Shown here: in pieces, positions 44,495-56,177 of the stretch
How the letters are laid out: every line of letters begins with the position of its first letter
Numbering within the stretch: position 1 is the stretch's first letter
The notes under the pieces: model-generated
What the model saw: the letters and a program-made list of their open reading frames with translations, nothing else
The model's database searches: none
Told to the model about the DNA's origin: nothing
From: Amoebidium appalachense
Lineage: Eukaryota > Ichthyosporea
Reading direction: 5' to 3'
Length of the DNA: 64,000 nucleotides
NCBI GenBank assembly: GCA_963693365.1
Contig: CAVNZM010000014.1
Location: forward strand, 1,488,001 to 1,552,000
Position numbers and translations under genes: made by a program

Positions 44495-44893
44495 GTTGCA
44501 ACTATATATGTAAAAATTATCGGCTATATAATTATGATGAAATTATGTAATCATTGAGTTTGATTGATTTGGCCAATTACCAGGATGTCGGCCATATGGG
44601 CATTTAAAACGCTTGCAGTGGAATTCTCCTAAATACCAGTTTTGCTCACTGTAAATGGTGAAGGCCCCGGTAAAACCCGCGGTCGCAGCACTAAGCGAGG
44701 AGGGGAGAGAATGAAGCCACATCTTTCAAGCTTGTAAACCTACTGACCCATGAAGAACTTTATCCTGCGCTCCACACCAAAGACTCCCACTCTCCTAAAC
44801 CTTGATAACCAGACAGAATTTAAACCCCAAACTGCTAACAGAAGACAAGAACTAGAGATGGTAATACTGATCACTACTAAAAAAAGCCCTTAC
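43909..44893. other. 3' flank of the NYN gene; no gene
   Basis: T-rich 3' flank, a poly-G tract at 44459-44493 and AT-rich unique sequence. No supported ORF. Confidence 0.5.
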
Positions 44894-45143
44894 CTTTCTT
44901 CTTCGGAACTCAAACTCGCCCCGTTGAGCAATAGTGGCCGACTCCCCCAGCCCCCATGCAGCCAAAGTGGCGCCCGGAGACGCCAGTGTTCCATCTTCCT
45001 TTTCGAGCAAAAGGGTTCTTGGAGACACGCCAACAAAGGTCAAGAACTCCTAAGATAGTTCTCTGAAGAATCTCTACAGAGTCCGTCAGCTTGACATCCA
45101 GAGGCAGAATCCCGCCGTCATTCACCGACAAGTTAATCTTCAT
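44894..45143 (-). pseudogene. Ubiquitin-like domain exon, one frameshift
   Basis: Minus strand from the ATG at 45143 reads MKINLSVNDGGILPLDVKLT then DSVEILQRTIL. After a one-base frame change at about 45048 it continues EFLTFVGVSPRTLLLEKEDG, then TLAAWGLGESATI, and ends FRRRK at a good GTAAGG donor (44893-44888). The strand-turn-helix order and the L-x-V-x-LTDSVE-x-L pattern fit a ubiquitin-like fold. The donor suggests a real exon; the shift suggests an indel or a decayed copy. Neighbouring exons were not found. Confidence 0.4.
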
Positions 45144-45239
45144 GTTGAACGATGTCTTTCCAAGGCTTGCTCCTAACTGCGCTTGCCGAGGCTCCGCAAC
45201 TGAACGCAAAGGAGGCATGGTTCCTCGTCTTGTTAGCAT

Positions 45240-45712
45240 CGTGCTGAAAATTTTCCATTTGCCCCCTTTTCTTTATAATTAACGTAAGTAAAAAATATGA
45301 GTGGTTTATCTCAGGAAGTTGCGAGCTTGTGGCTGCACCTTCAGGAAATGGTGTTCCTGCATTCCCGAGGTTTGGAATGCATTTCTCTGGGTTCCTGATG
45401 GAAATGATAACGAAATGAGTGATGATTGGTTTACAATCTTCATTGGAACCAATGGAACATGTTCAAAGGGCAACCACCGATCAGGGGACCTGGGCTGGGC
45501 GTACTCCTTGAAGCTTTGAACATGGCCATGGTCGCCCCCCCAGGTCGGAGGCAAATGGCGACCTACAAGTTGAATAATCGTGTAGAAGTGTCATTGTATT
45601 AGATTTATATTAGATTTAATATTGAATAAATTAATGTCATTTAACACGTGAGTTTGGGTGGCTGCATAGTTCGAACTTCTGACCATCATTCCCCCCCCCC
45701 CCCCCCCCCCCC

Positions 45713-45752
<40 letters not shown>

Positions 45753-45983
45753 TGGGCTATGGTGAAACCGGTTGGCCGTGTACCCAACTCCCTGCCCCCC
45801 CTAGACTACCCGCCCCATTCCCATAGGGCTACTCCCCCCCCCCCCCCTCCCCCCTCCCCCCCCCCCCCCCCCCCCCCCCCCCGGGTCCTCCCCACGGTTT
45901 CTCGGGTTTTTCTTTGCCCATTAATACCATGATGGAAATCTAGTGATTGAGCTCTACCTAGTGCCTTCCTCCCCCCTCCCCTC

Positions 45984-46018
<35 letters not shown>

Positions 46019-46160
46019 TCCCCCCCACCACCACTACCACCACCACCACCACACACAAACACACACACATATGCACCCCCCATGGCTACACGTACATGGC
46101 ATACACGAACCAGCGGTCCGTGCAGGCTCCAGCTTCCCCCCCCCCCCCCCCCCCCCCCCC

Positions 46161-46198
<38 letters not shown>

Positions 46199-46379
46199 CC
46201 ACCCCCACCCACTCCCTCCCCCTTTCCCCAAAAACTTGGAAAAAAAAAAAAAAAAAGAAAAACGAAAAAAAGGAAAAGACACGAACACGTAGCACTTCGG
46301 TCACAAGGCCATATACAGTGTAGTACCCGAAGTGCAAAAGTACTACCAAATAATACATACTACAATCTGCAACCCCCTC

Positions 46380-46421
<42 letters not shown>

Positions 46422-46778
46422 CCACCCCACCCACTCCCTCCCCCTTTCCCCAAAAACTTGGAAAAAAAAAAAAAAAAAAGAAAAACGAAAAAAAGGAAAA
46501 GACACGAACACGTAGCACTTCGGTCACAAGGCCATATACAGTGTAGTACCCGAAGTGCAAAAGTACTACCAAATAATACATACTACAATATGCAACCCCC
46601 TCAACCCCCCCCCCCTCCCCCCCCACCCCCTTCCCCTCCTCCCCTCTCCCCCGCGCTGTCTTTCTTTCCTGCCACCTCAGCAATTCACCACTTCGTCACC
46701 CCGGTCACGGGTCCCCCCCCCCCCCCCCCCCCCCCGTCCCCCACCCCCCACCCACCCACCCACCCATATCCCCCCCCC

Positions 46779-46809
<31 letters not shown>

Positions 46810-47200
46810 ATCATGGCACACACAACCTCCCCCCTCTCTCCCCCCATCCGGATAATTAATTCCCCCCTCCGGGGCCCACACACACTCCCAAATACAGCAA
46901 ATACCCAACCCTGAGGCTAGCTCAAAGCCCGAACCACCGAAGTTTAGACTCCGGGACCTCAGGCAGTGCTAGGCTGTGTACCCACTAACATATGCATACC
47001 GCACTTAATGAATTGAATCCTTGCAAAAATCAACGTTGATACGGCAATGACCATGCTTCACTGAGACATTTGATTGATAATAGTCTTGTGCGGACTTGGT
47101 ACCGTAAGCTCTCGTTTGCTATCTATACCCGGCCTAAATATACACTGGACTCCTGACCTTCATAGCCTTTTGAAAAAGATCCACAGTTTCACTCCTTTTG
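45240..47200. other. Repeat-rich intergenic stretch
   Basis: Unique sequence to 45680, then poly-C tracts at 45692-45752, 45838-45882 and 45987-46016, the 223-bp duplication described separately, more poly-C to 46795, and unique sequence to 47200. No supported gene. Confidence 0.5.
46196..46606. repeat. Tandem duplication, 223-bp period
   Basis: Two nearly identical units containing CCAAAAACTTGG, an A-run, AGACACGAACACGTAGCACT and AAGTACTACCAAATAATACA (first at about 46196-46380, second at about 46420-46606), separated by poly-C. Confidence 0.9.
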
Positions 47201-47219
47201 AATGTATCTTCAACAGACG

Positions 47220-47546
47220 GTGATACTGTTAAGTGTGGGTGGTATTGATGTTATTAAGCAAGGTGGTGCCAGTGCGTCCACAGCCATTGATATGGTGGAA
47301 TACCGTTTCACATTTATGCACGTGTGCATGTCTTTCAAAGTTTCTGGTGGTGGTGAATTCAGTGATGGGGTTGGGGCCAATGCAGGGATAGGTTTCGCAG
47401 AAAATGACCGAGAACAACCGCGGCATTGTTGTTCTTCCACTTGGCTCTGCCTATACCCCATACCTAAGGAGAAGCGTAAAACGAAACGATATTTTCTGTG
47501 TGTGGGCAGCCTGATGGTCCGAACAAATATGTCATTTAGCAACTGA
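47220..47546 (+). CDS. Possible exon or ORF, unrecognised
   Basis: After an acceptor-like TTCAACAG the plus strand is open for about 110 codons (LLSVGGIDVIKQGG, GVGANAGIGFAENDREQ) to a TGA. No family recognised and no start codon; low confidence. Confidence 0.25.
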   Translation: MILLSVGGIDVIKQGGASASTAIDMVEYRFTFMHVCMSFKVSGGGEFSDGVGANAGIGFAENDREQPRHCCSSTWLCLYPIPKEKRKTKRYFLCVGSLMVRTNMSFSN

Positions 47547-47639
47547 ACTCAGTTCATGTGCGCCTGACGCCTATGGACACACTGGACCTTTGGAAATGTT
47601 ATGTAGCAACTCAGCATGTGGGTGTGGGATGGGTGTGCA

Positions 47640-47816
47640 GGTGCGTGAATGCGTGCTGGTGTGCTTGCGGGTGTGCGAGCGTGCATGCGTGTGTGTGTGC
47701 GTGCGTGTGTGCGTGTTGTGACGTGTATACAGACGGTGTGCGTACGTGCGTGTGTGCGTGGTGCGCGTGTGCGTGCGTACGTGCGTGCGTGTGTCGTGCG
47801 TGCGTGAGTGCGTGCA

Positions 47817-47908
<92 letters not shown>

Positions 47909-47941
47909 TGTGTGCGTGTGTGCGTGCGTGGCTGCATGGCA

Positions 47942-47973
<32 letters not shown>

Positions 47974-47990
47974 CACACTTTTTGCTCGTG
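47640..47990. repeat. (TGCG)n tetranucleotide array
   Basis: GTGTGCGTGCG and pure (TGCG)n, perfect from about 47804 to 47910. Confidence 0.95.
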
Positions 47991-48099
47991 TATGCTCGTG
48001 TGTGGCACCACTAACAGAATAATATTTGTCTGCCAAACTATAGCACACAACAAATCTTGCCGAGCTTTTTTTAACCAATGAGAGTCCTTGTTTAGACAT

Positions 48100-48323
48100 T
48101 ATAAGCTGCGGGCTCAGCAGTACCGTAAACCACTGTTAAATTTCGTGGCTCCAATCAAATCATTGTAGAATGGGAGCCTTCTCCCCCTCCCCCCCCTCTC
48201 CCTCCAAATCCCCCCTCCTCCCCCCCTCCCCTACCCCCTCCTTTCTCCTCCTCTCCCCTCCCCCTCACTCCTCCCTCCCCCATGACCCCCCGTCCGCCCC
48301 CTCTCCCTCCAACCCCCCTCCCC

Positions 48324-48357
<34 letters not shown>

Positions 48358-48667
48358 CCCCCCCCCCTCCCCCCCCCCCCCCCTCCCCTCGCCCCGGCCT
48401 TCCGGTCCCTCACTAGTCAGCTCATGAGCAGGTCCGGGATGCCCCTGCAACACCCCCATTCCTGACCTGGCCATGCCTTGAATGAGGTGTACAGGAAGTG
48501 GGACCAGCCTACTAGGTCCCCCCACTCCGGGCCCCAGGGCTCCTTCCCAAGATCTAGCAGGCTGCGGGAAGGGCGAGAGTTGCCATGGTGATATGTATGT
48601 AGTGGTACATTCATAGACGGTGTCATTCAATTAATACAGCGTCCCCCCCCCCCCCCCCCCCCCCCTC

Positions 48668-48698
<31 letters not shown>

Positions 48699-48714
48699 AT
48701 ATCAAGCTATGGAG
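48100..48714. other. Poly-C/T-rich stretch, no gene
   Basis: C-rich tract 48180-48400 and poly-C 48643-48693 around a short unique segment. Confidence 0.5.
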
Positions 48715-49263
48715 TTATAAAGCGTTATCAAGTTGATAAAACAAAAAGGGCATCGGATTGCTACACGATTTTTTATTCAAGCCTCGCTCGAGCGCAGCCT
48801 CGCCGACTCGCAGTGCGTCGTACATGCAAGGTGCGCACGCCAAGTTTTCGAAAAAAACTCCTCGCACATTTTTGACTGTAATACTGTGTCTAAAACTACC
48901 TACACTAATCCAATATAATTTAATTAAAGCACACAAATAATACATACGAAGGCCATGTTCAAATGCCACGAATCGTGACAGCCGCTGGTTAGGATGACCC
49001 TCCTTTGAGGTCACGAAAAAAATGCGCCCCCATCTGACTTCCATGCCGGGGCAGTGGCACCCGGGCCACGTGTAGGACCGGCCTTTGCATGGCCCCAGGT
49101 TGGGGGCTAAATATAGCCATGTTTTGTTTACAATTATGATTGGTGGATCGCGCACCTGGCTTTGGCCCCTCAAACTATCTGTTATGGGGGGTATCCTAAA
49201 CTTCTTCGATGCGGAAAATTCAATGAAGTTCGGAACCCAGGCTTTTGCTTCGACTGTAGCCAT
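48715..49263 (-). CDS. Hypothetical ORF, 182 aa
   Basis: Open minus-strand frame starting MATVEAKAWVPNFIEFS, with RDPPIIIVNKTWLYL and PGCHCPGMEVRWGRIFFV. Mixed composition not driven by repeats, but no family recognised and no intron signals assessed. It could be part of a degraded mobile element. Confidence 0.3.
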   Translation of the reverse strand: MATVEAKAWVPNFIEFSASKKFRIPPITDSLRGQSQVRDPPIIIVNKTWLYLAPNLGPCKGRSYTWPGCHCPGMEVRWGRIFFVTSKEGHPNQRLSRFVAFEHGLRMYYLCALIKLYWISVGSFRHSITVKNVRGVFFENLACAPCMYDALRVGEAALERGLNKKSCSNPMPFLFYQLDNAL

Positions 49264-49552
49264 GTGCAGATGACATGCTTCAAAATAAGGTTTTTAAGAG
49301 TCTTTTTATTGCATGTATTTGCTTTTATGAAGTTTTTCTAGGCATCTAATCGTGAATATTGGAGAAATAGAAGAATTAGAAAATGCACGACCATAATTAC
49401 GACACGCCCCCAATGTGATGTGGTTTTGAAGGGTAATTTGGAATGCTGTCAAAGTTTTACAACCAACCACAAACAAGAACATATAAATGGTGCACCAATC
49501 ACAAATGTTGAATTTACGACAGGCACCTGATTGGTGATGGCCAGATGCCGAA

Positions 49553-49562
49553 ACTATAAAAA
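49553..49562 (+). promoter_or_regulatory. TATA box of the beta-helix gene
   Basis: ACTATAAAAA about 90 bp upstream of the ATG, with unique AT-rich sequence around it. Confidence 0.55.
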
Positions 49563-49643
49563 ACAAACCGTAAACTCCATCCCACAGTCAGATTTTTTCC
49601 ACCTTCGTTTTCCAAGGAGAACTTCTCGTAGGTGGTGGGCAAA

Positions 49644-50798
49644 ATGTTACACACGGCGGCGGTTGTTTTGGCTACCCTAGCCAGCCTGGGTGATGGAAAA
49701 CCCGCAAGGCGCGGGGCCTGCCCTATCGATGTCGGCGGAACGTGTTTCACATCGCTCGCAGATGCTGTGAAGGGAGCACCAGATGGCTCCACCGTAACCA
49801 TCAAAGAATCCCTCACTGTAACAAAGGAAGTGTCGGTAGACAAAAACCTTGAGTTTGTTGGCGAGAATGGTGTTACCATCACTGCAAATCTGGCCGGGGG
49901 CGACAAAGCCGGGACAATCCTTCGCGGTGTAAGCTCTGGAATCATCGTTACCATCAAAAACATCAATTTCGTCAACAAGGGTGGGTGGGCTTCAGTTCTC
50001 CGCTCACCCGAGCTGGGAACGGGGGAGGCGCCAGAAACACCCAAGGTCGGCCCAGTTAACCTCATCATGGACGGATGCTCGATCAGTAAATTTAGAACTG
50101 CAAGCCGTGGCGGCGCCGCGATAGCCTTGGGGTGGGTGGACAAGGTGGAAATTACCAATACAAAATTCACGAACAATCTCGTTGACCCCGACGCCGACGA
50201 GTATATCCGCCCTCAGTGGGACGGCGCTGGAGCCATCTGGATCTACAACGCATTCGGTGATATCACGGTTACTGGGTGCACTTTTAACAAGAACAGAAAC
50301 GTTTACGGCCACGGTTTGGGCGCCGGCATGGGCATTACTTTCCTCGAAGGTACACTCACTGTGAAGAGCACCTTCACCAACAATGTTGCAAACAGTGGTG
50401 CTGGTATTCTCGTCACGAATATTCCCAAGGGTTCCGTCGTGAATATCGACGGTACGTTCAAGAATAACGAGGCCAGGAATAACGGGTGGAATAAGGGAGC
50501 GCGCGGAGGCGCTGTTTGGCTTCAGAATATTTGGGGTGTTGCGAATATTAAGGGTTTGTACGAGAACAACTTGTGCTCGGAGGGCCGTGGTGGTGCCTTT
50601 GCAAACAACCGCATTTATTCTGGTGGTGTCGTGAATTTCGGTGGCAGCTATGCTAACAATAAGGCGGTGAGCGGCGCGTCTGTGTGGGACACTCTGTATG
50701 AATACTCTGGCAAGTTCAACAATAACGCAAAGATTGCGAATAGCAACCCCATGCCCCAAATTAGGCTGCAGAACTCCAACTACAACCCTGAGGAATAG
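49644..50798 (+). CDS. Secreted right-handed beta-helix protein, intronless
   Basis: 384 aa. Signal peptide MLHTAAVVLATLASLGDG, then a mature chain starting around KPARRGACPIDVGGTCF. The rest is a series of 20-25-residue coils typical of parallel beta-helix (pectate-lyase/Pmp-like) proteins: GSTVTIKESLTVTKEV, NINFVNKGG, VEITNTKFTNNLV, ITVTGCTFNKNRN, STFTNNVANSGAGIL, GGAVWLQN. FxNN-type Asn ladders and GGA turns recur. Role unknown; likely an extracellular carbohydrate-binding or -cleaving or adhesive protein. No catalytic set can be assigned. It has no intron, unlike every other large gene here. Confidence 0.75.
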   Translation: MLHTAAVVLATLASLGDGKPARRGACPIDVGGTCFTSLADAVKGAPDGSTVTIKESLTVTKEVSVDKNLEFVGENGVTITANLAGGDKAGTILRGVSSGIIVTIKNINFVNKGGWASVLRSPELGTGEAPETPKVGPVNLIMDGCSISKFRTASRGGAAIALGWVDKVEITNTKFTNNLVDPDADEYIRPQWDGAGAIWIYNAFGDITVTGCTFNKNRNVYGHGLGAGMGITFLEGTLTVKSTFTNNVANSGAGILVTNIPKGSVVNIDGTFKNNEARNNGWNKGARGGAVWLQNIWGVANIKGLYENNLCSEGRGGAFANNRIYSGGVVNFGGSYANNKAVSGASVWDTLYEYSGKFNNNAKIANSNPMPQIRLQNSNYNPEE

Positions 50799-52059
50799 GT
50801 TAATCGATCAAGTTTTGGGGTTGATGTGTCTCCCATCATGGCTAGCTTAATTGTGGTAAAGACTAATTTGTATGCCATGGTTTGTCTGTATTTTTCCGTA
50901 TAGGTCGTTCATCCTGCTGCGTGGGCTTAGGCCAAAGGTGTAAATAGACAGTAATGAAAATTTCATGTAATGATATAGTGCGGTGTTGAACACAACCGTT
51001 ACATAATACTGCAGCACGAGAAAACAATTGATGGCGCTGGAACGCAACCACTATGCAACAATAGGTACGTAAAACTGCAGCATGAAGATGAAGTTGAAAA
51101 TATAGAATCGGAGAACTTGATTTCTGTTGAGAAACCTTAAAAACTATTTGGGAAACACTGTATCGCCTACCCACCCCAATTCTTACCTGCCAATAGCAAC
51201 CACCCAAATACACCGCAAATATACACTCCGAGAAACACTCGCACACACACAAACACACACATGCATGCGCTCGTGCATGTTGTTACACACCCACCAAAGG
51301 ACAGTTGCATCCATACAGGCGCAAACAAACACAAACAGCGCACACAAACACAAAAACGAACATCCTCACCAATACTTTGCGACATTGTGCATGATCAAGA
51401 AGCCGACGCACGCCCGCGCGAACACACGTTTTCTTTGTCACCTTTTTCTCTCTACGTTCCGTTCCACGATTGCCACACCCCGCGCCCCTCTCCCCCGCAC
51501 GTCCAGATATCTTTTCGCAAGGCAGCAATCTTTACAATATGTCCAAGATGCGCCTATCTCTCTTCCCTCCACCTCTCCCTCTATCTCTAGCAAGGATGTG
51601 TACATGCATGCATTTTGAACAACACACAAGCACGTGCATGCACACAAGAATGGGCACCTGTTACAGAAAACATGCACGTGTGTGTTTCAGCCAAGCAGAC
51701 ATAGACAGACTTACACATTGAGATTTTTAGCTATACACACTCATTTTGTAACACACATTTTAAACTTGAACACACCGTCATGGCACACACTTGATCAACA
51801 CACAGATGCATGCACACAGGTGCATGCCTGCAATTGCACACATTTCTGCAATTGTCCAGGCATGAAGACGTCTGCAAACACACACTATATTGCCGGGCGG
51901 TGCCATGCGGCATACAAAAACGCACAAGCACACACAATCTTTTGGCCCGAGATGCATACACACGGCCCCGCACATTCACCCCCCTCCCCCCCCTCCCACC
52001 TCCCCCCCCCCACCTCCCCCCCCCCCCCACCCCCCTGACACCCCCTCCCCCCTCACCCA

Positions 52060-52093
<34 letters not shown>

Positions 52094-52385
52094 GGGAATG
52101 TACACGCTTTCTTACAAAGGGAGTGCATTGCCGTTGCCCAAATCAATATGGGGCATATGATCGGAACGATGATAAGGAGTTGGTGCGAAGGGGAGGGAGG
52201 GGTGGAGGGGGCTGCCACCCATGGCCAACACACCAGGTGTTTCAATCCCAGCGGAGGGGGAAGAGGGGGGATGGGCGGAGGGGGGAGAGGGGGGTTAGGA
52301 TCTGGGGTCGGCCCATGATCCGCACCATTACTGCTACCCCCCATCTTCCCAACCTCTTAACTCACCTTCCCCTTGCTCCTTGCTC
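50799..52385. other. No supported gene
   Basis: 3' flank of the beta-helix gene, then mixed CA-rich sequence with short CA runs (52063-52090) and a C-rich stretch 51978-52030. Confidence 0.5.
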
Positions 52386-52406
52386 ACCCTTCCCTCCTTC
52401 TTCCAA

Positions 52407-53375
<969 letters not shown>

Positions 53376-53740
53376 AAGAGCACACCTGTACTTGGCAAGC
53401 ACATGTACACACAGTTACACAGGGTGCCACACTCAAAGCACTATATGTGGTATATTATACCGGATATCTAGTATGGATGTACACAGGTTGAGATATACGC
53501 GCGTGTGTACATGTATATATACCACTGTGTTTGATCTTAGGTAGGCCAGTATGCATGTCCCCCCCAGTCTTGTGCACATGAGCATGGAATTAGAGCTCAC
53601 TCAGTGTGCTCGTCTTACTAGTTGTAAGTAGGACTAGCACGTAACTTAGCAAAGCGTGGTCTAGTCAACCCCGTTCATTCACAAATATATTGTTTTGTCA
53701 CGGACACACGATCATTTTATACAACACTATATCGGAAAAA

Positions 53741-53878
53741 ATGAGACCCCCCGACGTCGACCCCGGCACATATATATCCCCGGCAGCACGCGCAGTACTA
53801 CAGGGTAGCACAAGCACACTTTCGTCTAGAGTTTACAAGGCCCCGCGCAGAATGCATTCACGAGCAAATGCCGGCTTG
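53741..53878 (+). CDS. Probable first coding exon, unrecognised
   Basis: ATG at 53741 (preceded by GGAAAAA) opens 46 codons, MRPPDVDPGTYISPAARAVL... ending NAGL, closed by a GTGAGC donor in phase 0. Later exons were not found. A small frame at 54312-54401 (MAAFDDGRFSDLYDRYVGLI) may belong to another first exon. Confidence 0.4.
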
Positions 53879-53899
53879 GTGAGCGTTTGGTGAGGTAAT

Positions 53900-55224
53900 G
53901 TGCTCACAAGTGAGGTAATGTGCTCCGCACAGATTGGTGCACGCTTTGCAGCGACCCCGACATTTCAAACCCTGCGGATGGTGCGTGGCCGGGTGGCCAA
54001 GAAAAATTTGAAAGTAGGCGTTGATTGGTAGTTGCCTGGTGATGGCGCGAAGATAATAAGGCTACATAGGCCAGGAGCCTAGGCTCATGAAACTCATGAA
54101 ACTTGGGTGGTCAAGGCGAGGGGAGGGCCTCTGTTGTGTCGCTGATGTTGGAGGGACAGAAATAGTGAAAGTCTCTGATTCCACTAAAGCAAACCACCTA
54201 GCCGGGCTTGCTAGCAAGAAATAACTAAGTATAGGCTTATGTTATACCATGAAATCATAGCCATAGAGCACTTGCCTTTTAGGCAACTATTAGGGGAGTA
54301 ATCTGGAAGATGGCCGCATTTGACGATGGGCGGTTTTCGGATCTTTACGATCGATACGTGGGACTGATTGGAAATGCAGCAAATCTTAGGGGTGGGTGAT
54401 GTGTGTGTCTGTGCGCGTGCTAGCGTGCGTGCGTGCGTGCGTGGGTGTGCATGTGCTGGCGTGGGCATGTGTAAGTGAGTATGTGTGACCCAACGGTTTG
54501 TGCGAGAAAGAGGGAGTTTGTGTGTGCTCACTTGTCTTTCCACCTCCCAGTTAGGCATGGGACTCGTAAAAGAATCTTGATCCCCATTTCCAGCCCCTTG
54601 TGTAGGTGTGACCATGGAAGGGGTGGGTTGGGGGGTGTAGTTGGTGGACTCGGAATCAAAAGGAGTTTCCACGGTGGAGGGGTTGCTGGTGGGCGGGTGC
54701 CGGGAGGGGTGGCAGATGGTGTGGTGCACGTGGTCCGATTGATGAGATGGGATGTAGATTCACTGTAGTGGGGAAAAAGAAGTCATGCGGGTTAGTTGTC
54801 ATATATGTACTACAAGATGATATGGGGAATGTGGTGAGGAGGCTGGGCGGGGAGGCTGACGTGATAGATGTGTGTGTGTGTGTGTTTGTACAGCCAGGCT
54901 GTCACAACTTGTGGGCTTATATCATGTGACGGTGTGTGCCAAGTTGTGTGTGTGTTTGTAGTTATCTGTGTGTATGTGAAACTACTTTGTTGTGCCGGGG
55001 AGGAGAGAGGAGGATATGTAGTGGTGGCATATTCAATTGCAGCCGAGGGGGTTTCATGTCACTGAATTTTTGCAAATGGCCTTGCAATATACATTCCAAA
55101 TGATTTGAATCTCGTGTGCTTGCAACCGGGGAGCACAAGTTAATGCTGTAACATGCCTGAGGATGGCTTCCGAGGGAGAGAAAGAGGGAGAGAGACAGGG
55201 AGAGAGGGGGAGGGGGGGGGGGGG
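53900..55224. other. Mostly unassigned; GT/G-rich
   Basis: Apart from the small frame at 54312 nothing is supported. The last 60 bp are a GA/G-rich tract where copia copy B inserted. Confidence 0.4.
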
Positions 55225-55990
55225 TGTTGGACATTGTGTTCATAGAAGCTAGTTCTAGTGCACGTTGTTCCTTCTGTAAGTCAGAAATGATTGCATCTTG
55301 TGAGGCCAACCTCTGCTCCAGTAGTTGGACTAGTTGCTGCAACTGTAAGTTGTCAGACATAGTGTCGTGTATGATGGGTAACTAGTCTATGTGTTTTGTG
55401 CACTGGAAACGACAGTAGAAAAGTGTAAATCAAACGTTCTGCTTCCCATGTTTGTGACATGGGAGGCACTGCTTTATATAGTCGTTGGCCACCTCATGGT
55501 GGCCTCGTGTGCACCCTGGTGGTGGGCCATGTACAGCATGGCCGAAAAGAGAGCACAATGAAAACAAGTCGTTAAAGATATAAAAGTTAACTGTGCACGT
55601 TGAGTGGCTAGTTAACTTGCACTAAAGCACACAAATAAACGTGTTTAACACACCAATTGCAGTTAAACGTAAATCTTGCTTCACACAACTAAAAATATTC
55701 TGAGAATATCCGGGAATAAAGCACACTACCACTCTAATAATAGAATCCTGTGGCAAATATAGACATGACATCATCTGAACCGGGAATAGCCGAAAAGAGA
55801 GCACAATTAGCACGTTGCTAGTGAAGCTCGTCATTGGTACAGTTTTGGCTCAAACATATAACTACCATATATGAATATGACCGTAAACAAAAGCTCTATG
55901 CACTCGAGTGAGTGTTGAAACAGTTATTCAATTGCTCAGAAACTTTCTCTAACAGACATTGCTAGCCGGGAGTACCAGTGTACTCCAACA
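55225..55990 (-). repeat. 3' LTR, family 1 (766 bp), copy B
   Basis: Minus strand begins TGTTGGAGTACAC at 55990 and ends GTCCAACA at 55225. Preceded by AATTGAGTAGGGG (polypurine tract). It contains the Gag ATG as a duplicate. Confidence 0.95.
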
Positions 55991-56177
55991 CCCCTACTCA
56001 ATTGGATAATTGTGGTATGAATTAATGCAACTGAGCTCGAGTGCTTCAGGTGCACAAAATACAGACAATAAAGATTCCCCTACTCAATTTTAGTATGGTA
56101 CACGTAGTTGCACAGTCGGATGCAACTCTCTCCCCCCCCCCTGAAGTATGAGGGCGCAGTTGGTTGATGACGGGTGC

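Noticed and set aside
54211-54729. 172-codon minus-strand frame with CA-repeat-derived Thr-His stretches
   Set aside because: Partly repeat-derived, with no recognisable domain or splice context.
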